The notes beneath the pieces are model-generated. The model searched no databases, was not told where the DNA came from, and saw nothing but the letters and a program-made list of their open reading frames with translations. The position numbers were made by a program, and so were the translations under genes. Of a DNA stretch of 17,799 bases, positions 1 to 6,875 are shown piece after piece. The DNA is taken from NCBI GenBank assembly GCA_036380275.1, contig DASVFB010000063.1:1-17799 (forward strand). The letters are read 5' to 3'. How positions within the stretch are numbered: the first letter of the stretch is position 1; each line of letters begins with the position of its first letter. Origin of the DNA: DASVFB01 sp036380275. Lineage in GTDB: Bacteria > Actinomycetota > Thermoleophilia > Gaiellales > Gaiellaceae.

Positions 1-330
1 CCGAGCCGTGACCTCCGCGAATCACTCGGCTTCTACGAGAAGCTCGGCTTCGAGAATCGCGGAGCCCCGCCTGAGGAGTGGAACTACATGATCCTCGGGC
101 GCGGGAGCATTGAGCTGCATTTCATCGGCGAGCCAAACTCGTTTGCGGAGTGGACGGCGCCGACGAGCTGCCACCTCGCAGTCGCGGATGCCGACGCGCT
201 CCATGCGGAGTGGGCTCATGTAGGCGTCACCGCCGAAGCTCCTTCGACCACCGACTATGGGATGCGTGAGTTCACGCTCCTTGACCCGAGTGGAAACCTC
301 CTCCGAGTCGGGTCGGTCGTGACTTCGTAG
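1..330 (+). CDS. VOC/glyoxalase-fold (bleomycin-resistance-like) protein, 5' end cut off by the window
   Basis: The open frame runs from the first base of the window to TAG at 328-330, so the N-terminus is missing. The first visible residues (SRDLRESLGFYEKLGF) match the start-of-domain signature of the vicinal-oxygen-chelate superfamily, in which a substrate or drug is held in a paired beta-alpha-beta-beta-beta fold. Further on, an ELHF segment (near base 112), the CHLAVADADALHAEW block and the terminal FTLLDPSGNLLRVG strand are typical of the bleomycin-resistance/glyoxalase subgroup; the last is usually where the second metal-ligand Glu or substrate contact lies. The fragment (109 residues) is nearly a whole single domain, so only a few residues are probably missing. 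An ATG at 88 lies inside the domain and is not the true start. The specific substrate cannot be told. A methyltransferase follows after 40 bases on the same strand and may be co-transcribed. Confidence 0.85.
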   Translation, partial: PSRDLRESLGFYEKLGFENRGAPPEEWNYMILGRGSIELHFIGEPNSFAEWTAPTSCHLAVADADALHAEWAHVGVTAEAPSTTDYGMREFTLLDPSGNLLRVGSVVTS

Positions 331-370
331 CATCGCTCCGGCGCGGCACCCAGCGAACGAGAGGAGAGAC

Positions 371-1186
371 GTGAGCTCGACTGCACCCGATTACAAGGCG
401 ATCACCCAGCGCCAGCAGGGCATCTGGTCGAGTGGCGACTTCGGCCGCGTCGGCGCGCTTCTCGTGCTCCACGGCGAGTTACTAGCCGAGAGCGTCGACA
501 TTCATCCCGGAGATCGGGTGCTCGACGTCGGCGGTGGGACGGGCACCGCCTCACTTGCCGCCGCACGGCGCTTCGCCGACGTCACGTGTACGGACTTCGT
601 GCCGGAGCTCCTCGAACAGGCCGAGCGGCGCGCGGAGGCCGAGGGCTTGCCAATCGCGACCCAGGTCGCGGACGCGCAGAGCCTTCCCTTCGACAACGAC
701 TCGTACGACGTCGTGATCTCCACGTTCGGCGCGATGTTCGCCCCCGATCAGCAGCGCGTCGCGGACGAGCTCGTGCGCGTCTGCCGCGGCGGCGGGCGCA
801 TCGGCATGGCGAACTGGGCACCCGCCTCGATGATGGGCGAAGTCTTCCGCGCGACCGGCAAGCACGTCCCGCCGCCGCCGGGAGTCCAGCCTGTGTTCAA
901 CTGGGGCGACGAGGCGAAGGTGCGCGAGCTCTTCGGCGACCGCATCAGCTCACTAACGGTCATTCCGCGCGATCTCACTTGGCGCTTTCGCTCGCCAGAA
1001 CACATGCTCGAGTACATGCGCGATTGGTACGGCCCGACGAAGGTGGCCTTCGGCGCGCTCGACGGTGACGGACAGCAGGCGCTCGCCTCGGACATTCTCG
1101 ACGTGTATCGGACTCACAACCGCTCCGGCGACGACACGCTCGTCGCCCCATCGGCCTACGTTGAGATGATCGCCGTCAAGGCCTGA
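371..1186 (+). CDS. class I SAM-dependent methyltransferase (UbiE/Methyltransf_11 type)
   Basis: The protein has 271 residues. It starts at GTG 371, preceded by a good purine-rich ribosome site (GAGGAGAG at 361-368). The Rossmann-fold SAM-binding motif I is clear (VLDVGGGTGTASLAAA, about residues 49-64), followed by the acidic end of strand 2 (CTDFVPELLEQA), motif II with the adenine-contacting VADAQSLPFDNDSYDVVIS, and motif III around the VCRGGGRIGMANW strand. This order is that of the Methyltransf_11/UbiE group, which methylates small molecules. The C-terminal part (WRFRSPEHMLEYMRDWYGP) is a helical cap similar to that of many actinobacterial small-molecule methyltransferases. The substrate is unknown. 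The upstream VOC gene is close enough (40 bp) for an operon, and a strong hairpin follows the stop codon. Confidence 0.9.
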   Translation: MSSTAPDYKAITQRQQGIWSSGDFGRVGALLVLHGELLAESVDIHPGDRVLDVGGGTGTASLAAARRFADVTCTDFVPELLEQAERRAEAEGLPIATQVADAQSLPFDNDSYDVVISTFGAMFAPDQQRVADELVRVCRGGGRIGMANWAPASMMGEVFRATGKHVPPPPGVQPVFNWGDEAKVRELFGDRISSLTVIPRDLTWRFRSPEHMLEYMRDWYGPTKVAFGALDGDGQQALASDILDVYRTHNRSGDDTLVAPSAYVEMIAVKA

Positions 1187-1196
1187 CCCGAGATTC

Positions 1197-1226
1197 GGGA
1201 GGGCGCCGGACGAGCGGCGCCCTCCC
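1197..1226. terminator. GC-rich hairpin between convergent genes
   Basis: A perfect 11-bp inverted repeat (1197-1207 with 1216-1226, arm GGGAGGGCGCC) encloses an 8-base loop. It lies 10 bases after the methyltransferase stop and 64 bases past the stop of the converging minus-strand gene. There is no T-run on either side, as is common for actinobacterial terminators. It could serve both directions. Confidence 0.6.
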
Positions 1227-1289
1227 TCAGTAGCGTAAAGGCGTGAAGTAGTGCGCCCAGACCTTCGTCCGTAGCACCGAGCCAGCCGG

Positions 1290-1781
1290 CTAGCCGACGC
1301 TTGGGGTCGGCGCGTACTCCCCGAGGAAGCCCTCGCTCACGATCTTCTGCCTGACGGCTTCCTCGCCGATGTAGCACTGCCACTCGCGGCCGTCGCTCGC
1401 CAGCGACCGGCAACCGCCGTTCACGCGCTTGTTCGCGTCGACGGTCGGCTCGACGGTGCCCATCCAGTCGCTGATCGCGTTGGAAGGCGCGTGCGCAAGC
1501 ACGCAGTGGTATTCGACGTTCTGCTTGACCACGGTGCACGTCGGCTCCGTGCCCGCGAGCCAGAGCGTTCCGGCGGGAATGCTCGCCGCCACGTCCTCGC
1601 CGCTGATCAGCTTGGCAGCGGCGAAGCTCGCACCTGTCACGACGACGACCGCCGGGATCGCGAGGATCGCGACCAGACGCTTCGAGCGCCGGCGGGGTCG
1701 CGGCTGCTTGTCGAGGTTGCGCGCGGCCGCCTGCTCCAGAGCGTCGCCGAGCCTCGTCAAATCCGTAACAGCCTTGTTCAT
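1290..1781 (-). CDS. small one-pass membrane protein coupled to the ECF sigma factor (candidate anti-sigma or sensor)
   Basis: The protein has 163 residues. Its ATG overlaps the sigma-factor stop codon as ATGA (1778-1781), and the ribosome site GGAGG lies inside the last sigma codons, so translation is very likely coupled. The N-terminal ~35 residues are cytoplasmic and end in a highly basic stretch (RPRRRSKR). One hydrophobic segment follows (about 36-56, LVAILAIPAVVVVTGASFAAA), then an extracytoplasmic domain of about 105 residues with four cysteines (C82, C93, C124, C136) that could form two disulfides. Position and topology suggest a regulator of the neighbouring sigma factor. However, the cytoplasmic part is shorter than a standard anti-sigma domain, and no zinc-binding HxxxCxxC motif is present. 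I do not recognise a named family. The anti-sigma role is inference from context. Confidence 0.75.
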   Translation of the reverse strand: MNKAVTDLTRLGDALEQAAARNLDKQPRPRRRSKRLVAILAIPAVVVVTGASFAAAKLISGEDVAASIPAGTLWLAGTEPTCTVVKQNVEYHCVLAHAPSNAISDWMGTVEPTVDANKRVNGGCRSLASDGREWQCYIGEEAVRQKIVSEGFLGEYAPTPSVG

Positions 1782-2329
1782 TTCGATGCCTCCAGTGGGT
1801 TCATGATTCGCCTGCGCAGCGCGGCCAGGCCTCGCGAGACGCGAACGCGCGCAGCGCTCGGTGTCGTGCCGAGTGCATCCGCGACGCCGTCGTAGTCCAG
1901 GTCGGCGACGACTCGCAGCCGGATCGCTTCGCGCTGGCTCTCGGGCAACTCGTCGAACGCTTCATCCAAGCCGTCGAGCCATGCCTCGGCCGGCTCGACC
2001 TGCGCGGGCTCGCGTTCGAGCCGCTCGAACACGCCGAGGCGCTCGCAGGCCGACCGCTCGAGCGACTGGCGGCGCACCGACGCGAGCAGCACGTGCCGCG
2101 CGATCGCGAAGAGCCACGGCCCCGCAGAACCGCCCGCCTCGTCGCGGAAGCGCGCCCGCGCGAGCCATGCCTGCGCGAACGTCTCCGCCGTCAGGTCGTA
2201 CGCCGCGTCGACGTCGCGACTGCGTCGCAGGTGGAAGCCGTGCACGCCTTCCGCGTAGCGCTCGTACAGCTCACGAAACGCGTGCGGATCGCCGCGAGCC
2301 TCGCCCAGGAGTCTCGCGTCGCTCTTCAA
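1778..2329 (-). CDS. ECF-type RNA polymerase sigma factor (sigma-70 family, RpoE-like)
   Basis: The protein has 183 residues when started at TTG 2329. Region 2 is seen at FRELYERYAEGVHGFHLRRS and the AYDLTAETFAQAWLAR helix (core-polymerase and -10 recognition). Region 4 is seen at the DELPESQREAIRLRVVADL helix, followed by the helix-turn-helix YDGVADALGTTPSAARVRVSRG (-35 recognition). A longer reading frame reaches back to 2470, but its first ~30 residues overlap the end of the kinase gene and look non-sigma-like. Only TTG 2329 lies between the kinase stop and the sigma fold, and it has a GGCGGGG stretch just upstream. The gene lies 52 bp after the histidine kinase and overlaps the membrane-protein gene by 4 bp, so all three are probably one transcript. 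The target promoters cannot be told. Confidence 0.9.
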   Translation of the reverse strand: MKSDARLLGEARGDPHAFRELYERYAEGVHGFHLRRSRDVDAAYDLTAETFAQAWLARARFRDEAGGSAGPWLFAIARHVLLASVRRQSLERSACERLGVFERLEREPAQVEPAEAWLDGLDEAFDELPESQREAIRLRVVADLDYDGVADALGTTPSAARVRVSRGLAALRRRIMNPLEASK

Positions 2330-2381
2330 GTCCCCGCCGCCGTCATCGTCATTAGCTAGATGTCGCGAGCGGCGCGAGATG

Positions 2382-4019
2382 TTACGGCGCCCGCGGCAGC
2401 TCGACCACGAACGTCGCGCCGGCACCGGGCGACGAACGAACATCGAGGCGGCCGCCCATCCGCCGGACAAGCTCGCGCGAGATGTAGAGGCCCAGCCCGG
2501 TCCCGCCGTGTGTCCTCGTCAGCTCGGCTCCCGAGCGGTAGAACTTCTCGAAGATCCGGTGCTGCTCAGCGAACGGGATGCCGGGGCCGGAGTCGGCGAC
2601 GAGGATGCGCACGACGCCGTTGGCCGACTCGACACGAACGCTGACCAAGCCCTCCCCGCCGTACTTGACGGCATTGTCGAGCAGATTGATGAGCACCTGC
2701 TGGATCCGGTCGCGCGCGCCCGACGCCGTCCCGACCTCCGGCGCGATGTCGACGTCCACCTCCGCTGAGGGCGGCATTTGCTGCCGCATCGCCTCGACGG
2801 TCGACCGCGTCAGCTCGCCGAGGTCGACGGCCTCCCGCTCCACGGTGAGCGTGCCCCGGTCGAGCTGCGTCGCGAGGAGCACGGCCTCCGTGATGTGGCC
2901 GAGGCGCGCGGCTTGCGTCGTGACCATCTCGAGCATCTCACGCTTTTGCTCAGCGGTCAGTTCGCTGTCGCGGCTCAAGAGCGTCTGCGCCGCGCCGTAG
3001 ACGGCGGCCATCGGCGTCCGCAGCTCGTGCGAGATCGTGGCGATGAAGTCGCTCTTCTCCTCCTCGAGCCGGCGCTCGCCTGTGAGGTCGCGGAACGCGT
3101 ACACGATCCCGTCGGCGCTTCGCACTGCCACGAACGAGAGCCAGAGGTCGCGCATGTCGACCCGCGCCGGCAGCGTGGCGCTTCGCGCGGCGGCGCCGTG
3201 CTCGGCGACGGGGATCCGTGCGACGACCGCTTCCCACTCCGGGAAGATCTCGGTCACGGGCGCGTCGCAGACCTCGTCGGCGTCCACTCCGGTTACGAGC
3301 GCGGCGGCGCGGTTCCACAGGCGCACGATTCCGTCGCGATCGACGAGGAAGACGCCGTCGCCGACGGCGTCGAGTACGTTCGCCGCCTGCTCGCGTTCGG
3401 CAGCGGCCGCTCGCGCCGCGGCTTCAGCGGCCGCGAGACGCCGCTGTTCCTTCTGCAGCCGCGCGTTGCGAACGGCCGCAGCCATCTGCTGCACGAGACC
3501 GTCGACGAGCTCCAGCTGCTCATGCGAGTACTCGGCGGTGTTGCTCATCACCTGGACGACGCCGACGACGCGAGCATCGTGCTTGACGGGAACCATCATC
3601 GCCGCGCGGCTTCCGGGAGGCCCCGTCTCCGGCAGCTTCCGGACCTTGCCCTCGCGATCGACGTCGTAGAACGTTCCGCCCGGACGCTGAACGACCTCGG
3701 CGACGTCGTTGAAGAGGAGCGGCTCGCCGCTCACGATCACGCGGCTCTGCATGCCGCCGCCCTCGCGGTTCAGCGCCAGGGGTGGAAAGACGGACGTGTC
3801 GAGGCGGTTGCCGTCCGACCACGCGTAGTCGCAGCGCATGAGACCGTCGCCTTCGTCGTATGACGAGACGAGGACGCCGTCGTGCGCGACGACGTCGGCG
3901 AGCAGATCGCGGAAGCGGTCGTAGACGCGATCAGGCTCGAGCGTCTCGCCCAGTGACCGCGCCGCGTCCAGCAGGAGTTGCGCGACCCTGGTTTTCCGTT
4001 CGAGCCTCCGCTCGTTCAC
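2382..4019 (-). CDS. soluble GAF-PAS sensor histidine kinase
   Basis: The protein has 545 residues with a GTG start at 4019. Domains in order: a GAF domain (about 20-185), a short Ala/Glu/Arg-rich coiled coil (about 188-215), a PAS domain (about 212-315, with the DGVFLVDRDGIVRLWNRAA core), a HisKA dimerisation domain with phospho-acceptor H331 (SHELRTPMA), and an ATPase domain. The ATPase domain shows the N box (NLLDNAVKYG, 445-454), G1 box (DSGPGIP, 476-482), F box (IFEKFYR) and G2 box (GGTGLGL, 505-511). All catalytic motifs look intact. No transmembrane segment is visible, so the kinase should be cytoplasmic and sense an internal signal through GAF or PAS. No response regulator is encoded in the window, so its partner must be elsewhere. 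It lies between the propeller gene (39 bp upstream) and the ECF sigma gene. Confidence 0.93.
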   Translation of the reverse strand: MNERRLERKTRVAQLLLDAARSLGETLEPDRVYDRFRDLLADVVAHDGVLVSSYDEGDGLMRCDYAWSDGNRLDTSVFPPLALNREGGGMQSRVIVSGEPLLFNDVAEVVQRPGGTFYDVDREGKVRKLPETGPPGSRAAMMVPVKHDARVVGVVQVMSNTAEYSHEQLELVDGLVQQMAAAVRNARLQKEQRRLAAAEAAARAAAAEREQAANVLDAVGDGVFLVDRDGIVRLWNRAAALVTGVDADEVCDAPVTEIFPEWEAVVARIPVAEHGAAARSATLPARVDMRDLWLSFVAVRSADGIVYAFRDLTGERRLEEEKSDFIATISHELRTPMAAVYGAAQTLLSRDSELTAEQKREMLEMVTTQAARLGHITEAVLLATQLDRGTLTVEREAVDLGELTRSTVEAMRQQMPPSAEVDVDIAPEVGTASGARDRIQQVLINLLDNAVKYGGEGLVSVRVESANGVVRILVADSGPGIPFAEQHRIFEKFYRSGAELTRTHGGTGLGLYISRELVRRMGGRLDVRSSPGAGATFVVELPRAP

Positions 4020-4058
4020 GCTTTGACGGTACCTCAGCGCGACGAGCGCGGCAGATCG

Positions 4059-4982
4059 TCACTGGGTCGTGTTCATCCTCCAGAGCTCGCCGTCGTCCGA
4101 GTTGGAGATCCACGCGTCGCCTGCAGCGATTGCAATCGACAGAGGAGCCTTGCCGACGGTGAGGGTCGTGCGCACCGCGTTCTTCGCCGGATCGATGATC
4201 GAGACCGTGCCGTCGTCGATGTTCGGGACCCAGAGCTCGCCGCCGATCCAGGCTGAGCCGAGCGGGTTAGCGCCGACGGAAACCGTCGCGACGATCGCCC
4301 CGGTCGCCGGATCGACGCGCGTGATGTGTCCCGTCTCACTCGAGACCCACAGTGCGTCGGGCGACGGCGTGATCCAGTCGGCCTTCGCGATGCTGATCCG
4401 CTTCGTCACGCGGTTCGTCTTCACGTTGATGCGCACGAGCGAACCGCGGCCGAGGTCGGCGACCCAGAGCGACCCGAATGCGTAGACGACGCCGTTCGGC
4501 GTCGTGCCGACCTTGATGGTTTTCGTGACGCGGTTCTTCTTCGGGCTCACGCGGCGCACGGTGCCGTCGGTCTCGCTGGTAACCCACACGCTGCCGGCGC
4601 CGAACGCAACGCCGTAGGTGCTGAAGCCGATCTTGATCTTCTTGATCACGCGGTTCGTGCGCGGGTTGATGCGACCGAGCGTGTTCAGCGAGCGATCGGC
4701 GACCCACACGCTGCCGGCGCCGTACGCGAGGCCGAACGGACGGCTCGCGAACGGGATGCGGCGTACCACGGCGTTGGTCGTCGGATTGACGCGCACGACG
4801 CGGCCGAGCGCAAGGTCGGTCGTCCAGAGCCAGCCCGACGCTGGGAGCACCATGCCGGACTGAGCGCCCACCGGGACCTTCGCGATCGGCGTCGGCGCCG
4901 CGGCTGCACACACCGCCGTCGCGGCGGTGAGGGCGCCGAACACGAGGCAATACTTCACCGGAGCGAGGAAGCCCGAAAGCAT
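4059..4982 (-). CDS. secreted seven-bladed YVTN/NHL-type beta-propeller protein
   Basis: The protein has 307 residues when started at ATG 4982. A longer frame runs back to 5087, but its N-terminus crosses the divergent MarR gene, and only the ATG at 4982 has a ribosome site (AAGG, 8 bases upstream) followed by a signal peptide (about 1-27, cut near CAAAA-PTP). The mature protein is a run of ~40-residue blades, each with a [AG]GS[VL]WV strand and a R(V/I)NPxTNRV turn. I count six full blades plus one closed by the N- and C-terminal strands, i.e. seven. This is the fold of YVTN, NHL and virginiamycin-B-lyase-like proteins. No lyase residues were identified, so a binding or surface-sensing role is as likely as an enzyme. 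It is the first gene of the minus-strand run and its ribosome site lies inside a probable MarR operator. Confidence 0.85.
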   Translation of the reverse strand: MLSGFLAPVKYCLVFGALTAATAVCAAAAPTPIAKVPVGAQSGMVLPASGWLWTTDLALGRVVRVNPTTNAVVRRIPFASRPFGLAYGAGSVWVADRSLNTLGRINPRTNRVIKKIKIGFSTYGVAFGAGSVWVTSETDGTVRRVSPKKNRVTKTIKVGTTPNGVVYAFGSLWVADLGRGSLVRINVKTNRVTKRISIAKADWITPSPDALWVSSETGHITRVDPATGAIVATVSVGANPLGSAWIGGELWVPNIDDGTVSIIDPAKNAVRTTLTVGKAPLSIAIAAGDAWISNSDDGELWRMNTTQ

Positions 4983-5000
4983 TACTACAACCTTGTAGCA
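4983..5000. promoter_or_regulatory. inverted repeat in the divergent intergenic region, candidate MarR operator
   Basis: The perfect 6-bp arms CTACAA (4985-4990) and TTGTAG (4993-4998) are separated by 2 bases; one further outer pair (4983/5000) also matches. The site is AT-rich against a very GC-rich background. It sits between the propeller gene start (4982) and the MarR gene start (5026), and includes the propeller gene's AAGG ribosome site. A possible -10 for the propeller gene (TAAATT, minus strand, 5003-5008) lies immediately upstream. MarR proteins bind short palindromes of this size in their own divergent promoters, so repression of both units is the natural reading. This is inferred, not shown. 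Confidence 0.6.
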
Positions 5001-5025
5001 CAAATTTAGAGCAAGATTGCGATTA

Positions 5026-5505
5026 ATGGCTCGCACCGGTCCACCAACTGTTCTGTTCGAGGTCTTCTGGACGCACCAGAAGCGCAAGCGTCTGATCGAG
5101 TCCGCGCTCGCCGGGACCGACCTCCCGCCCGAGGACTATCCGCTCTACGTGATGATCGGCGCCGAGGGTCCGTGGACGCCGACCGGTCTCGCGGCAAGGC
5201 TCGTCATGCCGCTCTCGACCGTGATCTTCCGCGTCAAGCGCCTCGAGCAACGCGGCCACGCGGAGCGGGTGCCGAATCCGAATGACGGACGGTCGTTCTT
5301 GATCAAGCTGACGCCGAAGGGGAAGCGCCTGCTCGACCGCGCGCGACCAGCCTTCCGCGACTACGCCGAGGCAGTCGAGGGTCGGTTGGGGCAGAAGCGC
5401 GTCGCGGAGCTGCGCACCGCGCTCGTCGAGCTGCGGCAGGCGATCGACGACGAGCTCGCCGGACGCGAGGACGAGAGCGCACCGCTCGACACACGCGTTG
5501 TGTGA
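5026..5505 (+). CDS. MarR-family transcriptional regulator
   Basis: The protein has 159 residues from ATG 5026; a TTG nine bases upstream is also in frame but adds nothing recognisable. A winged helix-turn-helix fills the middle: YPLYVMIGAEGPWTPTGLAA (helix 2 region), the recognition helix MPLSTVIFRVKRLEQRG, and the wing ERVPNPNDGRSFLIKLT with the DxRS motif typical of MarR. N- and C-terminal helices provide dimerisation. MarR proteins are ligand-released repressors, often of an adjacent efflux pump, and here an MFS transporter starts 15 bases after the stop. The divergent minus-strand run and the inverted repeat between them suggest that it controls both directions. The ligand is unknown. 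The spacing of the DNA-binding elements is normal, with nothing missing. Confidence 0.9.
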   Translation: MARTGPPTVLFEVFWTHQKRKRLIESALAGTDLPPEDYPLYVMIGAEGPWTPTGLAARLVMPLSTVIFRVKRLEQRGHAERVPNPNDGRSFLIKLTPKGKRLLDRARPAFRDYAEAVEGRLGQKRVAELRTALVELRQAIDDELAGREDESAPLDTRVV

Positions 5506-5520
5506 TCCTCGCTCGCGCCC

Positions 5521-6828
5521 GTGCTGGAGTACGTTCGCAGCCTGAACCCGCAACTGCCCCGCCAGGTCTGGCTGCTCCAGATCGGCGGGGTCACGAACTC
5601 GTTCGGGAACGGCGTGGTCTTCCCGTTCCTCGCCATCTACCTGCACAACGTGCGCGGCTTCGGAATCGCGACGGCCGGCATCGCGATCGCGATCTCCGCC
5701 GTTCTGCAGCTCGTGACCGGCGCCGCGATCGGCCCGGTGATCGACAGGCTGGGCGCGCGGCGCGTGCTCGGCGCGGGTTTGATTCTTCAGTCGGCGGGCT
5801 TCGGGCTGCTGCCGCTCGTCCGCTCGCCGTGGCACGCCTACCTGCTGCTCGCCATCGAGGGGATCGGGAGCGCCGGGTTCTGGCCGAGCCAGTCGACGCT
5901 GATCTCGCGCCTGACTCCCGGCGACCGACTGCACGCGGCGTTCGCGCAGCAGCGCGTGACGATGAACCTCGGCGTCGGTCTCGGCGGCCTCGCCGGCGGC
6001 TTCATCGCGAGCGTGCAATCGCCGACGAGCTTCACCGTGCTCTTCGTGCTCGACGGTCTGACGTTTCTCGCGTACGTCTTCGTGCTCGGGTTCATCCACG
6101 ACCCGGGCACGGCGCCGCTCAAGGAAGGAGAGAGCGCGGGCTCTTACGGCGAGGTGCTGCGCGACAGGCTCTTCCTCGGCCTGTGGACGCTGAACTTCCT
6201 GTTCGTCGCCGCCGGCTACTCGCTCATCAACCTACTGCCGCCGTTCATCCGCGACCAGAGCCACGTCACCGAGAAAGAGATCGGCTTCATCTTTTTCTTC
6301 AACACGATCACGATCGTGCTCGCCCAGTTGCCGATCTCGCGCGCGATCGAGGGGCGACGTCGCTTACGTGCGCTCTCGCTGATGCCGTTTCTGTGGGCGA
6401 TCGCGTGGCTCGGCGTCGACGCGAGCGGGTACTGGCTCGAGGCGACAGCAGCGTTTGTCGCCGTGACGTTGTGCGCGATCGTGTTCGGGATCGGCGAGTG
6501 CTTCCACGGTCCAGCGCACCAGGCGCTCGTCGGCGAGCTCGGCGGCGACCGTCTTCGCGGCCGCTACTTCGCTCTGCATTCGATGTCGTGGGGCCTCGGC
6601 GGCGCGGCCGGACCGGCGATCGGCGGGCTGATCCTGGCCGCGGCACCGTTCGCGCTGTGGCCGCTCGCTGCGGCCGTCTGCCTTGCGGCTTCGGCCGGAG
6701 CTCTGGCGCTCGAGCGGCTCGTGCCGCCGCGTCTCGTGCGGATCCCGAGGGCCGAGCGAGACACCGGAATCGTGTTGGGAGATCTCGAGCCGGAACCCGT
6801 AGGTATAGGAGAAGGAACCGCCGGATAG
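5521..6828 (+). CDS. major facilitator superfamily (MFS) transporter, probable exporter
   Basis: The protein has 435 residues with a GTG start at 5521, directly after the MarR gene (15-base gap). No clear ribosome site is visible, so translation may be coupled. The sequence is a series of hydrophobic helices, about 12 in all, with the MFS motif A between helices 2 and 3 (GPVIDRLGARRVLG) and a motif-C-like glycine-rich helix 5 region (GVGLGGLAGGFIAS). A second cytoplasmic-loop basic patch (AIEGRRRLRAL) starts the C-terminal half, and GGAAGPAIGGL is the matching helix 11. It fits the DHA1-like drug-efflux or small-molecule group. Pairing with MarR supports an efflux role for the MarR ligand, but the substrate is unknown. 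Confidence 0.9.
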   Translation: MLEYVRSLNPQLPRQVWLLQIGGVTNSFGNGVVFPFLAIYLHNVRGFGIATAGIAIAISAVLQLVTGAAIGPVIDRLGARRVLGAGLILQSAGFGLLPLVRSPWHAYLLLAIEGIGSAGFWPSQSTLISRLTPGDRLHAAFAQQRVTMNLGVGLGGLAGGFIASVQSPTSFTVLFVLDGLTFLAYVFVLGFIHDPGTAPLKEGESAGSYGEVLRDRLFLGLWTLNFLFVAAGYSLINLLPPFIRDQSHVTEKEIGFIFFFNTITIVLAQLPISRAIEGRRRLRALSLMPFLWAIAWLGVDASGYWLEATAAFVAVTLCAIVFGIGECFHGPAHQALVGELGGDRLRGRYFALHSMSWGLGGAAGPAIGGLILAAAPFALWPLAAAVCLAASAGALALERLVPPRLVRIPRAERDTGIVLGDLEPEPVGIGEGTAG

Positions 6829-6831
6829 AAT
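6826..6831 (+). promoter_or_regulatory. candidate -10 box (TAGAAT) before the CorA gene
   Basis: TAGAAT is a near-consensus -10 overlapping the MFS stop codon, 10 bases upstream of an ATG at 6842. No convincing -35 is seen. It would produce a leaderless or nearly leaderless mRNA starting at that ATG, which is not in the main CorA frame (see findings). Confidence 0.3.
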
Positions 6832-6875
6832 CGAACGTCTGATGAACACGCGTCCCGACGAGCCGCCGAGTCCCG

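Noticed and set aside
2778..3863. 361-residue plus-strand open frame opposite the histidine kinase
   Set aside because: The kinase frame holds all HisKA and ATPase boxes; this one has none.
4983..5000. Reading the CTACAA/TTGTAG palindrome as a transcription terminator
   Set aside because: The stem is only 6 bp with a 2-base centre, too tight for an RNA hairpin loop, and it lies between divergent gene starts. A protein-binding site fits better.
5502..6842. 446-residue open frame overlapping the MFS gene on the same strand
   Set aside because: Its translation is Arg/Ala-rich with no domain, while the frame from 5521 shows clear MFS helices and motif A. It is a high-GC shadow.
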